A stretch of DNA of 64,000 nucleotides. Origin: an uncultured Lachnospiraceae bacterium. GTDB taxonomy: Bacteria > Bacillota > Clostridia > Lachnospirales > Lachnospiraceae. The stretch is taken from positions 62,001 to 126,000 of the forward strand of contig CACZBW010000001.1 in NCBI GenBank assembly GCA_902779575.1, in the 5' to 3' direction. The translations under genes and the position numbers were made by a program. Under the pieces are notes generated by a model. The model made no database searches. It was not told where the DNA came from and saw only the letters and a program-made list of their open reading frames with translations. This document shows positions 44,516 to 53,255 of this stretch, piece by piece. Every line of letters begins with the position of its first letter. Position 1 is the stretch's first letter.

Positions 44516-45436
44516 ATGCGGATAGCAGTGATCGGTGCGGGAGCGATGGGTTCCATCTACGGAGGACACCTGTCCCTGCACAATGATGTCTGGCTGATCG
44601 ATACAAACCCTTCTGTCATTGAGCATCTGCAGAAGGAAGGCCTGATCCTTGAAGAGCAGGGAAAGGAGAATCTCTACAGACCGGGCGCCGCAGTATCGTC
44701 AGAAGGCCTGGGTACCATGGATCTGGTGATTCTTTTTGTGAAAGCCCTGTTTTCCAAAGCAGCGCTTGAATCAAACCGCGGCATGATCGGAGAGAACACT
44801 TATGTACTGACCCTGCAGAACGGCTCCGGACATGAGGATATCCTGGGCGAATTTGTTCCGAAGAACCACATTATCATCGGTACGACGGAGGACAACGGAG
44901 CGGTTCTGGGTATGGGAAAGATCCGTCACGGCGGCGTGGGCAATACCAATATCGGTATGCTCGTGGAGGATACGGAAGGATTCCTTCCGAAGGTGAAGGA
45001 AGCATTCGACGCATGCGGATTCAACGTCCGGATTCATGAGAATATCCAGCAGCTGATCTGGAACAAACTTTTTACCAATGTTTCCCTGAGCGCGGTGACG
45101 GCGGTTCTCCAGGTAAAGATGGGCTATATCGCGGCCAATCCCTATGCCTGGAAGATGACGGGCGCCCTGCTGCATGAGGCAGTCGAGGTAGCGCACGCAC
45201 TCGGACTTGAGGCGGATGAGGAGGAACTCCTTGCGGAAGTCCGTCATGTCAGCGAGATGTCGCCGGAGGGCGTGACGTCCATCTGCGCGGATCTCTCCCA
45301 CGGGAGAAGAACCGAGGTGGATACCATCAGCGGATCGGTTGTGCGTGCGGCGGCAAAGGCAGGCGTTCCGGTTCCCAGCCATGAATTCATCGTGAACATG
45401 ATTCACGCCATGGAACAGCGGGAACAGAAAGGCTGA
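44516..45436 (+). CDS. Ketopantoate reductase-family 2-keto acid reductase
   Basis: NAD(P)H-dependent reductase (306 aa) of the ApbA/PanE family. The Rossmann motif is MRIAVIGAGAMGSIYGGHLS, the conserved catalytic-site Lys is in LVILFVKALFS, QNGSGHED follows, and the C-terminal domain has IWNKLFTNVSLSAVTA and RTEVDTISGSVVRAAAKAGVPVP. It could be true 2-dehydropantoate 2-reductase, but it sits among uronate-type genes with no other pantothenate gene, so reduction of a sugar-derived 2-keto acid is at least as likely. A GAGAGGAGGAG site precedes the ATG. Confidence 0.88.
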   Translation: MRIAVIGAGAMGSIYGGHLSLHNDVWLIDTNPSVIEHLQKEGLILEEQGKENLYRPGAAVSSEGLGTMDLVILFVKALFSKAALESNRGMIGENTYVLTLQNGSGHEDILGEFVPKNHIIIGTTEDNGAVLGMGKIRHGGVGNTNIGMLVEDTEGFLPKVKEAFDACGFNVRIHENIQQLIWNKLFTNVSLSAVTAVLQVKMGYIAANPYAWKMTGALLHEAVEVAHALGLEADEEELLAEVRHVSEMSPEGVTSICADLSHGRRTEVDTISGSVVRAAAKAGVPVPSHEFIVNMIHAMEQREQKG

Positions 45437-45876
45437 CGCAGGAAGAATTTGTTTACGGATGAACAGGCGGAGCAGGCCGGATCCATAAAAACAGAAAGAG
45501 GTACCGGATGACTGTGACTGATCCTCCGTCAGTAAGGCGCGGACAGATCATTCAGCCATCCGGTGCCTTTCCGTTTTTCGGCTGAAATCCGAATTTGCAG
45601 ATTCGAAAGTTTATGATTGCGGCGCCGACAGCTTCCGCCCTGACTTCCGGCGGCGGGCGAATCCGTTTATCTTTCTATGGCAATCTGCCCGATTTTATTT
45701 TACAATACTTGGTGGAACGGCTGGCTGAAAGCGGATTCCTGCAGCAACTGCGGAAACGGCTTATTAATGTGCCCTGGCGAAATTGCGCCGGGGCGCGGCA
45801 GATTCAGCGGCAGATTTCAATTGTATGCTCACGGCGTCCGGCAGGACAGAAGCACAGATTTTTAAAGGAGAGAAAT
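45437..45876 (+). other. 440-base gap before the YiaK homologue
   Basis: Contains a terminator (45499-45575), then about 300 bases without a convincing gene. A possible promoter is ATGGCA (45677-45682), 18-base spacer, TACAAT (45701-45706). A stem CCCTGGCG/CGCCGGGG lies at 45772-45793, 83 bases before the start codon. The frame is open upstream of 45877 but has no ribosome binding site. Confidence 0.45.
45499..45575 (+). terminator. Intrinsic terminator after the reductase gene
   Basis: A 12-bp stem with one G-U pair (45499-45510 with 45557-45568) closes a 46-base loop and is followed by TTCCGTTTTT. Confidence 0.65.
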
Positions 45877-46902
45877 ATGAGTATCAGAGTTCCATTTGAG
45901 AAGCTTGAAGACACCATCTATAAGGCTTTTGTGAAAGCCGGCATGCCGGAAGACAAAGCCAGAACCTGTGCGCATATTCATGCAAGTTCCAGCGCGGACG
46001 GCGTTGAGAGCCACGGCGCGAACCGGGTTCCGAGATTTGTGGATTATATTGGCAAAGGCTGGGTTGACGTGAACGCTGTACCTGAAAAAGTCGGATCAAA
46101 GGGCGCTGTCGAGAATTATGACGGCCATACAGGCCCCGGCATCACGAACGCCCTGTTCTGCGCGGACCGCGCAGTGGAGCTTGCGAAGGAACATGGGATC
46201 GGCCTTGTAACCCTGCGCAATACGACCCACTGGATGCGCGGCGGGACATATGCCTGGAAGATGGCTGAGAAAGGCTTTGTCGGAATCAGCTGGATCAATA
46301 CGGAAAGCTGCATGCCCCTGTGGGGAAGCGATGAACAGAGCGTTGGCAATAATCCCTTCTGCATGGCTGTCCCGAGACAGAACGGCGAGATCGTACTGGA
46401 TATGGCCATGAGCCAGTACGCATACGGGAAACTCGGCGTCTACAGGCTTGCGGGCAAACAGCTCCCCTATCCGGGCGGATTCGATAAGGAAGGCAATCTT
46501 ACCAGCGATCCGGGAAGCATAGAAGAAAGCGGCCGGATTCTGCCCACCGGTTACTGGAAGGGCAGCAGCATGGCAATTGTACTGGACCTGATCGCTTCCG
46601 GTCTTGCGGGAGGATTTACCGGCTCGGATATGGATGATCAGAACAAGGGAAGCTGCACGAACTGCTGCCAGATCTTTATCGCCATTGATCCCTATCTGGC
46701 CGGAACGATGGAAGAAGTCCAGGGCAAATGGGATGCGCGTGTGAAGCGTGCGGACGAGGCGCATCCGCTCAATGAAGCTCATCCGGTTTCCTGCCCGGGC
46801 GAAGGCACGATCCGCCGCCGCAAAGACAATATGAAGAACGGCGTTCAGGTCAACGAAGAGATCTGGGCGGAAATCTGCAGACTTGCAGGTGTGGAGGAAT
46901 GA
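45877..46902 (+). CDS. yiaK: 2,3-diketo-L-gulonate reductase-like (YiaK/DlgD) dehydrogenase
   Basis: NAD(P)H-dependent dehydrogenase (341 aa) of the malate/L-lactate Ldh_2 family. It is close to E. coli YiaK across its length: VESHGANRVPRF (His46, the catalytic-type His), GLVTLRNTTHWMRGG, NPFCMAVPR, the LPYPGGFDKEGNL block, and RILPTGYWKGSSMAIVLDLIA. YiaK reduces 2,3-diketo-L-gulonate to 3-keto-L-gulonate. The real substrate here may be another diketo or unsaturated sugar acid. AAAGGAG lies 6 bases before the ATG. The alpha-galactosidase gene follows at 18 bases. Confidence 0.87.
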   Translation: MSIRVPFEKLEDTIYKAFVKAGMPEDKARTCAHIHASSSADGVESHGANRVPRFVDYIGKGWVDVNAVPEKVGSKGAVENYDGHTGPGITNALFCADRAVELAKEHGIGLVTLRNTTHWMRGGTYAWKMAEKGFVGISWINTESCMPLWGSDEQSVGNNPFCMAVPRQNGEIVLDMAMSQYAYGKLGVYRLAGKQLPYPGGFDKEGNLTSDPGSIEESGRILPTGYWKGSSMAIVLDLIASGLAGGFTGSDMDDQNKGSCTNCCQIFIAIDPYLAGTMEEVQGKWDARVKRADEAHPLNEAHPVSCPGEGTIRRRKDNMKNGVQVNEEIWAEICRLAGVEE

Positions 46903-46920
46903 CCGGAAGGAGCCCACGAA

Positions 46921-49146
46921 ATGGCCATTACGATTAACAGTGAAAAAAAGCTGTTTACCCTGAATACGAAGCGGACAAGCTATCAGATGCACGTGGACCG
47001 CTACGGTTATCTGCTGCATCTCTATTACGGGAGAAAGACAGAAGGAGACATGGATTTTCTCCTTACCTTCCAGGACCGGGGATTCTCCGGGAACCCTTAT
47101 GAAGCGGAAGGCGACAGAACCTATTCCATGGACTTTCTCCCTCAGGAATTCCCTTATCTCGGAAACGGCGATTACAGGAGAGTACTGTTCAAAGTGGCAG
47201 ACGGGAACGGCACGGTCGACTGCGACCTGCGCTACGCCGGCTACCTGCTGATGGACGGGAAGTATACAATCCCGGGACTTCCCAGTGTATATGCGGACGA
47301 CACGAACCGTGACACAGGGAAGGACGCCCAGACCCTGATTATCACCCTCGTGGATGAGCTTCTGAAACTGAAAGTGGAGCTTTATTACGGCGTGCTGCCA
47401 AGACTTGACATCATCACAAGGGCAGTCAGGATCGAAAACTACGGGACAGTTCCGTTTACACTGGAGAAGGCACAGAGCGCCTGCCTCGATTTTGTGACGG
47501 GCGACTACGACGCCATCACCTTCTATGGCAGGCATGCCATGGAGCGCAACATGCAGCGCAGCCATGTCGGTCACGGTACGCTGACGATCGGTTCCACCAG
47601 AGGGACCTCCAGCCACCAGTACAATCCGGTGCTGCTCCTGGTCGATCATATGGCGACGGAGGATTACGGCCACTGCTACGGCATGAGTTTTGTCTATTCC
47701 GGCGGCTTCAAGGGAGAGATTGAGAAGGACCAGTATAACCAGATCCGCATGCAGCTTGGCCTGCACGATGAGCTTCTGGCCTATCCCCTCAATCCGGGAG
47801 AAGTTTTCTGGGCTCCGGAAGTTGTCATGAGCTACAGCTCAAAGGGAATGGCAAGACTGTCCCAGAATTTCCAGCGCTGCACCAGAAGGCATATCTGCAG
47901 AGGAAAATACAGGGATGCCGTAAGACCTGTGCTGATCAACAGCTGGGAGGCCTGCTATTTCAATTTCACCGGGGACAAGCTGGTGGAACTTGCCCGGGGA
48001 GCGAAGGAACTGGGCGTCGAGATGCTGGTCATGGACGACGGCTGGTTCGGCAGAAGAAATGACGACATGAGAGGTCTTGGCGACTGGAAGGTTAATGAGG
48101 AAAAAATGGGCTGCAGCCTGGGCGAACTGGTCTCCAGAATCAATGAGACGGGACTTAAGTTCGGAATCTGGATGGAGCCCGAGATGGTTAACGAGGACAG
48201 CGATCTGTACAGGGAGCATCCGGACTGGGCCATGACGATTCCGGGAAGGCATCCGGTACTGGGACGAAACCAGCTGATCCTGGATTTTTCCAGGAAAGAG
48301 GTGGTGGATGCGATCTACGACCAGGTCAGCGGGATTCTGCGTTCCGCCAATATCGAATACCTGAAATGGGATTTCAACCGCAGTATTTTCAATGTATATT
48401 CCCATGCGGGACTTACGCAGGGACAGGTTCTCTACGATTATGTCCTGGGCCTGTATGATTTTCTGGAACGGCTGAACCGGGATTTCCCGGATATGCTGAT
48501 CGAAGGATGTTCGGGCGGCGGCGGACGTTTCGATATGGGCATGCTCTATTACACGCCTCAGATCTGGTGTTCGGACAATACCGACGCGATCGACCGTCTG
48601 CGGATCCAGTACGGAACTTCCTTCGTCTATCCGGTTTCTTCGGTCGGAGCCCATGTCTCGGCTGTTCCGAATGAACAGACCGGCAGAACGGTGGCACTGT
48701 CCACCAGAGGCCTAGTGGCCATGGGCGGAACCTTCGGATATGAACTGGATCCCGCAAAGCTGAGCGATGCGGAAAAAGATCAGATCCGGCAGCAGATACT
48801 GGATTTCAAAAAATATGCGCATCTGATCACGCACGGACTCTATTACAGGCTCAGCAATCCTTTCAGCGACGGGATCGCGGCATGGGAAATGTTCGCGGAG
48901 GATCAGTCCGAGGCGCTGATTTCCGTTGTCTGCCTGGAAGTCCACGGCAATATGACCGTCAACTATGTGCGTCTGCGCGGTCTGCGCAAGGACTGCTTCT
49001 ACCGGGATGAGGCCACGGGAAAAGAGTATCCCGCGAACGCGCTGATGCAGATCGGCCTGCCAGTTCCGGTGGAGATGGGGGAATACAGGTCTTACCGCTG
49101 GCATTTCCGCCTGGTAAAGAAGGCAGAGCTGTCCGCGGCTGAATAA
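46921..49146 (+). CDS. GH36 alpha-galactosidase
   Basis: Cytosolic retaining alpha-galactosidase (741 aa, no signal peptide) that removes terminal alpha-galactose from melibiose, raffinose-type sugars or galactomannan fragments. The nucleophile Asp484 is in EYLKWDFNRSIF and the acid Asp552 in QIWCSDNTDAIDRLRIQYG. SWEACYFNF, VMDDGWFGRR, GIWMEPEMVNEDSDLY and EGCSGGGGRFDMGML are canonical GH36 blocks. It is probably co-transcribed with the yiaK gene. The link suggests plant cell wall pectin side-chain or galactomannan use. Confidence 0.95.
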   Translation: MAITINSEKKLFTLNTKRTSYQMHVDRYGYLLHLYYGRKTEGDMDFLLTFQDRGFSGNPYEAEGDRTYSMDFLPQEFPYLGNGDYRRVLFKVADGNGTVDCDLRYAGYLLMDGKYTIPGLPSVYADDTNRDTGKDAQTLIITLVDELLKLKVELYYGVLPRLDIITRAVRIENYGTVPFTLEKAQSACLDFVTGDYDAITFYGRHAMERNMQRSHVGHGTLTIGSTRGTSSHQYNPVLLLVDHMATEDYGHCYGMSFVYSGGFKGEIEKDQYNQIRMQLGLHDELLAYPLNPGEVFWAPEVVMSYSSKGMARLSQNFQRCTRRHICRGKYRDAVRPVLINSWEACYFNFTGDKLVELARGAKELGVEMLVMDDGWFGRRNDDMRGLGDWKVNEEKMGCSLGELVSRINETGLKFGIWMEPEMVNEDSDLYREHPDWAMTIPGRHPVLGRNQLILDFSRKEVVDAIYDQVSGILRSANIEYLKWDFNRSIFNVYSHAGLTQGQVLYDYVLGLYDFLERLNRDFPDMLIEGCSGGGGRFDMGMLYYTPQIWCSDNTDAIDRLRIQYGTSFVYPVSSVGAHVSAVPNEQTGRTVALSTRGLVAMGGTFGYELDPAKLSDAEKDQIRQQILDFKKYAHLITHGLYYRLSNPFSDGIAAWEMFAEDQSEALISVVCLEVHGNMTVNYVRLRGLRKDCFYRDEATGKEYPANALMQIGLPVPVEMGEYRSYRWHFRLVKKAELSAAE

Positions 49147-49158
49147 ACGGTCTGGAAA

Positions 49159-49193
49159 TCGGAACCGTCTGCCGGGCAGGCAGATGGTTCCGA
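49159..49193 (+). other. 15-bp stem downstream of the alpha-galactosidase gene
   Basis: Bases 49159-49173 pair with 49179-49193 (one G-U), with a 5-base GGGCA loop. No U-tract follows, so it may be a 3'-end stabiliser or processing site rather than a terminator. Confidence 0.55.
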
Positions 49194-49214
49194 CTTCGGT
49201 GAAGGGAGACTGCA

Positions 49215-49260
49215 GCTCCCACACTGTGAGAAGACGATTTCGTCTGCGCAGTAAGGGAGC
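49215..49260 (+). other. Interrupted stem-loop with symmetrical internal loops
   Basis: GCTCCC/GGGAGC, then ACTG/CAGT, then AGACGA/TCGTCT stack in order with 2/2 and 5/3 internal loops. It is followed by AGGGCTTTTAAG, so it may be a terminator for the alpha-galactosidase transcript or a leader of the acetyltransferase gene. Confidence 0.45.
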
Positions 49261-49401
49261 AGGGCTTTTAAGCGGTTAGAAACAGCTTCCGTCTGTGATG
49301 GAAAGAGATGCTTCTGCCTGTATACCCGGCCAGGGGACAGAATGTGACTGGAATTCAGCCAGGCAGAATATGTACAGATTTTCAGAAAGAAACAGAATGT
49401 T

Positions 49402-49869
49402 ATGAGTATAAGAAGAGCACAGACACAGGACATCCCGGATATTCTCCGTCTTCTTGTGCAGGTTAATATGGTTCATCACAAGGCCCGCCCGGACCTCTTC
49501 AAAGGACCGGCGACAAAGTATTCCGCGGCGGAGCTTGAAGAGATCCTCAGGGATGATGAAAAACCGGTTTTTGTATATACGGAAGGAGATAAGTTCCTCG
49601 GCTATATCTTCTGCCAGACGGAAATATGCGAGGAGAGTCCGCTCCGTACCGGAATCCGGACGCTGTATATTGACGATCTGTGTGTCGATGAGACAGCCCG
49701 GGGAAAGCATATCGGGGAGAGTCTGTACCGCTATGCGCTGGACTATGCGAAGAAGATGGGATTTTACAATGTTACCCTGCATGTATGGCGCGGAAATGAC
49801 GGGGCAAAAGCTTTCTATGAAAAGATGGGCCTGAAAACGCAGTACATCTGCATGGAACAGATCCTGTGA
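49402..49869 (+). CDS. GNAT family acetyltransferase
   Basis: A 155-residue N-acetyltransferase. IRRAQTQDIPDILRLLVQV is a typical GNAT start, and the acetyl-CoA pyrophosphate loop is in LYIDDLCVDETARGKHIGESLYRYALDYAKKMG (residues about 92-124, R/K-G-x-x-I-G). VTLHVWRGNDGAKAFYEKMGLK is the usual C-terminal block. The acceptor is unknown. The ribosome binding site is weak. Confidence 0.92.
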   Translation: MSIRRAQTQDIPDILRLLVQVNMVHHKARPDLFKGPATKYSAAELEEILRDDEKPVFVYTEGDKFLGYIFCQTEICEESPLRTGIRTLYIDDLCVDETARGKHIGESLYRYALDYAKKMGFYNVTLHVWRGNDGAKAFYEKMGLKTQYICMEQIL

Positions 49870-49905
49870 TCCTGAACTGCTGTTTGTTTTGGGAGGAAAG
49901 AAAGG

Positions 49906-50634
49906 ATGAAGATTCTGGTTACGAACGACGACGGCATACGCGCACCCGGAATTGCCTTTCTGGCGGAAGCGGCCGCAAGGCTCGGTTCTGTTCTGGTGAT
50001 CGCTCCAAAAGAGCAGCAGAGCGCGATGTCGCACAGGATTACGCTTGACAGAAGCATGCGCCTGGAGCGCTGCAGTACCTTCTCTCTTAAGGGAGTGGAA
50101 GCCTACAGCCTTGACGGTACCCCAGCGGACTGTGTACGCGCAGCATTTCTGGGGGCTTTTGACGAAAAGCCGGATCTGGTCTTATCCGGCATCAATGAAG
50201 GCGCAAACTGCGGTTTTGACATCCAGTATTCGGCAACGGTCGGCGCCGCCATGGAAGCCCTTCTGTATGGCGTCCCCGCCCTGTGCTTTTCTCAGGAGAG
50301 AGGGCCGGTCGGCGAGGTGTGCAGGGAATATTTGTTCCGGATCTTAGAAGACCTGGCCGGACGAAGACTTCCGCGCAATCAGATCTGGAATGTGAATTTT
50401 CCCTGCTGTCCGCTCAGGGAATGCAGAGGAATTCTGTATGACAGGAAACCCTGCCAGACCGCTTTCTTTGACGACCGCTATGTCCGGAAAGAGCAGGCGG
50501 ACGGAAGCTGGGAAATCGGCATTGACTCTGATTATGTTATGGAAGCGGAGGAGGGAACCGATATCCGCGCCATCCTGGACGGCTATATCTCCGTCGGGAT
50601 TGTGACGAATACAGTTCTGTCAGCAGACAATTGA
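49906..50634 (+). CDS. surE: 5'/3'-nucleotidase SurE
   Basis: Metal-dependent survival protein nucleotidase (242 aa) acting on nucleoside monophosphates. MKILVTNDDGIRAPG provides Asp8 and Asp9, SAMSHRIT the conserved Ser39, and SGINEGANCG the Asn ligand. Length is normal. The start is fixed by the canonical N-terminus. It lies 36 bases after the acetyltransferase gene. Confidence 0.95.
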   Translation: MKILVTNDDGIRAPGIAFLAEAAARLGSVLVIAPKEQQSAMSHRITLDRSMRLERCSTFSLKGVEAYSLDGTPADCVRAAFLGAFDEKPDLVLSGINEGANCGFDIQYSATVGAAMEALLYGVPALCFSQERGPVGEVCREYLFRILEDLAGRRLPRNQIWNVNFPCCPLRECRGILYDRKPCQTAFFDDRYVRKEQADGSWEIGIDSDYVMEAEEGTDIRAILDGYISVGIVTNTVLSADN

Positions 50635-50716
50635 ACGCCGCTTTTTCGTGACTTCGCAGTGCGGATTTACATGTCAAGCCGCGAAAGAAGATACAGACTA
50701 TAAGGAATCCATGGTA

Positions 50717-52027
50717 ATGAGTGAGTATGTCGGAAAGATCATGATACTGGGAGCAAGTTATTCCCAGATTCCCCTGATCCGCGCGGCGAAACGGCTGGGC
50801 TATGAAGCGCTCGCCGTCAGCATTCCCGGAAATTACGCCGGTTTTGCCGAGGCGGACAGGATTATTTATGCGGATATTTCGGATCCGGAGGCTGTTCTGA
50901 AAGCGGCGCGGGATGAGAAGATTGACGGCATCACTACCTGCTGCATGGACGTCGGAATCCGTGCCCAGGGATACGTCTGCGGGAAACTCGGCCTGCCAGG
51001 GCCCGGAATATTCGGGACGGAGGCTTCCTGCGATAAATCTGTGGAAAAGGAAGCCTATGTGCGGAACGGCGTCAATACGGCTGCTTATGCCCTGGTTTCC
51101 GATGAGGAGCAGCTGAAGAAGGCTCTGACGCATCTTCATTTTCCCGTAATCCTGAAGGCTGTGGATCTGATGGGAAGCAAAGGGATTTTCCGGGCGGACA
51201 GTGAAGAGGAAGCGCTTTCCTGCCTTCACAGATCCCTGAATGCCAGCCGGAAAGACTTCTGCATCGTGGAGGAATTCCTTGAGGGACAGATGTTCGGGGC
51301 GGAAGCAATGATTTCCCGGGGAAAGCTTGCCTTCTGCCTGCCGCTCGGCAATGTGATGCGGAAAGGGAATCCGACCTTTCCGATCGGCCATTATGTACCC
51401 TGGGAGAGGGCGGACGAGCTGCAGGAAGCAGTTGAAAAGCAGGTGCTTGGCGTTGCGAAGGCTCTGGGATTTGACAACTGCGGGATGGACCTGGACTGCA
51501 TGTACAGGGACGGGGAGATCTATGTGATCGAGGCGACCGCGCGGGCCGGCGCGACCTGCATTACGGATACGGTCAGTATCCGCTACGGGATTGACTATTA
51601 CGAAGCTCTGATAAGAGCAGCGGCCGGTGAGGATACCTGCGGCATGTTCCGGGAACAATGCGGAGACAGAACCCCGGAGCCGGCAGTCAGTGACAGCGCT
51701 GAAGATTCAAGATTCAGAGATGGCGGAAGCGGCAGAATCAGTAAGGCATTTTCCACACGGGTTTCGCACAGAGCGAGCATCACACGTCTACTCTCAGCGG
51801 AAAAGGCGGGAACCGTGACCGGAATCCGTGTGCCGGATCCCCTTCCGGAAGAAGTGTATGATCTCTCCTTCAATGTAAAACCCGGAGATCAGGTAAGACT
51901 TATGGCCAGCGGAGCGGACCGGGCGGGACAGCTGATAGTCTGCGGCGAGTCTCTTTCCGGCTGCCGGGAAGTCATGGACGAGGTCCTTTCCGGAATCCGG
52001 ATAGAGACAGAAGAAATCAGAATCTGA
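50717..52027 (+). CDS. ATP-grasp carboxylate ligase
   Basis: A 436-residue ATP-grasp enzyme of the carbamoyl-phosphate/biotin carboxylase-like group often found in surface polysaccharide clusters. An N-terminal Rossmann-like domain (KIMILGASYSQIPLIRAAKRLGYEALAV) is followed by the grasp domain: FPVILKAVDLMGSKGIF, VEEFLEGQMFGAEAM, and the Mg-binding NCGMDLDCMYRDGEIYVIEATARAGATC. It would join a carboxylate to an amine or thiol; substrates are unknown. A Ser/Arg/Asp-rich insertion of some 35 residues (about 318-355) separates the grasp domain from the C-terminal GTVTGIRVPDPLPEEVYDL module. The ATG at 50717 has AAGGAA 9 bases upstream. Confidence 0.87.
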   Translation: MSEYVGKIMILGASYSQIPLIRAAKRLGYEALAVSIPGNYAGFAEADRIIYADISDPEAVLKAARDEKIDGITTCCMDVGIRAQGYVCGKLGLPGPGIFGTEASCDKSVEKEAYVRNGVNTAAYALVSDEEQLKKALTHLHFPVILKAVDLMGSKGIFRADSEEEALSCLHRSLNASRKDFCIVEEFLEGQMFGAEAMISRGKLAFCLPLGNVMRKGNPTFPIGHYVPWERADELQEAVEKQVLGVAKALGFDNCGMDLDCMYRDGEIYVIEATARAGATCITDTVSIRYGIDYYEALIRAAAGEDTCGMFREQCGDRTPEPAVSDSAEDSRFRDGGSGRISKAFSTRVSHRASITRLLSAEKAGTVTGIRVPDPLPEEVYDLSFNVKPGDQVRLMASGADRAGQLIVCGESLSGCREVMDEVLSGIRIETEEIRI

Positions 52028-52090
52028 TTCTTTCATCATAGTGGGGCGCGAAATCCCCACATCAGAATATTCAGGAAAAAGAGGCGGGAA

Positions 52091-53074
52091 ATGCGTATTT
52101 CCATAGTAGTACCCTGTTATAACTCCGAGGGCACGATCGAAAAGCTGGTCGAGGAATGCAGGAAAGAATTCGACAATAGAGACGGTTATGAACTGGAGAT
52201 GGTTCTGGTAAATGATTTCTCCCGGGATCGTACCTATGAGGCGATCTGCAGGGCGGCGGAAAAGTATCCTTTCGTCCGGGGCGTAAACCTTGCCAAGAAC
52301 TTCGGGCAGCACGGCGCGCTGATGTGCGCTTTCCAGTATGTCACGGGAGACATCGTGGCAGGGATCGATGACGATCTGCAGAATCATCCGTCCCAGATTA
52401 AAGAACTTCTGGCCAGGCTGGGTGATGACTGCGACGTTGTGTTCGGCAAGTACAAAAAAAGGAATTTCGGTTTTTTCAAAAATCTTGCCGGCGCGGTCAG
52501 CCAGTTTCTCCTGTTTCAGCTGATCGACCGTCCGAAGAATGTGGAAATGAGTTCTTTCTGGGTCGCCCGCAGGTATGTGATCGATGAGATCCGGCATTAC
52601 CGGGGCAGCGATGTCTTCGTGCAGCTGCTTTTTGCACGGACGACTCACAGGATGGCGGATGTGGAAGTAGAGCATTACGCCAGAGAGGTCGGGACATCCA
52701 ATTATAATTTCCGGAAAGGGCTGAAGCTTTTCCTGTCCTTTATGAATTTTTCCGTCATACCTCTCCAGATCGCGACGATATTCGGCATTCTTTTTTCCGG
52801 AGCGGGATTTATCGCGGCGATTGTTATCCTGATCCGGAAGCTGGTAGAGCCCGGAATTACGATCGGCTGGTCCTCCCTGATGTGCATTATCCTGATTGTG
52901 GCGGGAATCACATTCCTCATGCTGGGAATTATAGGAAGCTATGTGGGAAAACTGATCATGACCGTGAACAATACTCCGCTGTATGTGGTCAGAGAAACGG
53001 TCAATCTGGGTGATGAAAAGAGAAATCAGCTTCCATATGAAGAAAAAGCAGAGAAAAGCAGTATAAAATCTTAA
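52091..53074 (+). CDS. Polyprenyl-phosphate-type glycosyltransferase (GtrB/ArnC/DPM-like)
   Basis: A 327-residue GT2 enzyme with two C-terminal membrane helices (ATIFGILFSGAGFIAAIVIL, about 222-241; MCIILIVAGITFLMLGIIG, about 260-278). SIVVPCYNSEGTIEKLVEE, LVNDFSRDRTY and VAGIDDDLQNHPSQIKEL (metal-binding DDD) match bactoprenol glycosyltransferases, which load a sugar on undecaprenyl phosphate for extracellular glycosylation. It follows the ATP-grasp gene by 63 bases and is probably in the same transcript. Confidence 0.9.
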   Translation: MRISIVVPCYNSEGTIEKLVEECRKEFDNRDGYELEMVLVNDFSRDRTYEAICRAAEKYPFVRGVNLAKNFGQHGALMCAFQYVTGDIVAGIDDDLQNHPSQIKELLARLGDDCDVVFGKYKKRNFGFFKNLAGAVSQFLLFQLIDRPKNVEMSSFWVARRYVIDEIRHYRGSDVFVQLLFARTTHRMADVEVEHYAREVGTSNYNFRKGLKLFLSFMNFSVIPLQIATIFGILFSGAGFIAAIVILIRKLVEPGITIGWSSLMCIILIVAGITFLMLGIIGSYVGKLIMTVNNTPLYVVRETVNLGDEKRNQLPYEEKAEKSSIKS

Positions 53075-53255
53075 ACTTTTCTCTGACGGTTGATTTCTGA
53101 TAGCATTTCATCAGATGAGAGATTATAATGATTTCATGAATGTTTTTTCCGGCCTCTCCGGCAGCGGAAATACCTGATCTCCGGTCAGGAAGTACGTTTC
53201 CCGGAGGACAGGAGAAGGTGGGAGACGATTTCTTTTTTGCAAGGAGGTACAGATT

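Noticed and set aside
46096-47766. Long open frame antisense to yiaK and the alpha-galactosidase gene
   Set aside because: It spans two clearly real genes on the other strand and shows no protein-like motif pattern.
53095-53129. Promoter with consensus TATAAT before the Ala/Glu-rich gene
   Set aside because: TATAAT at 53124-53129 is good but no acceptable -35 lies 16-18 bases upstream; left out of the feature list.
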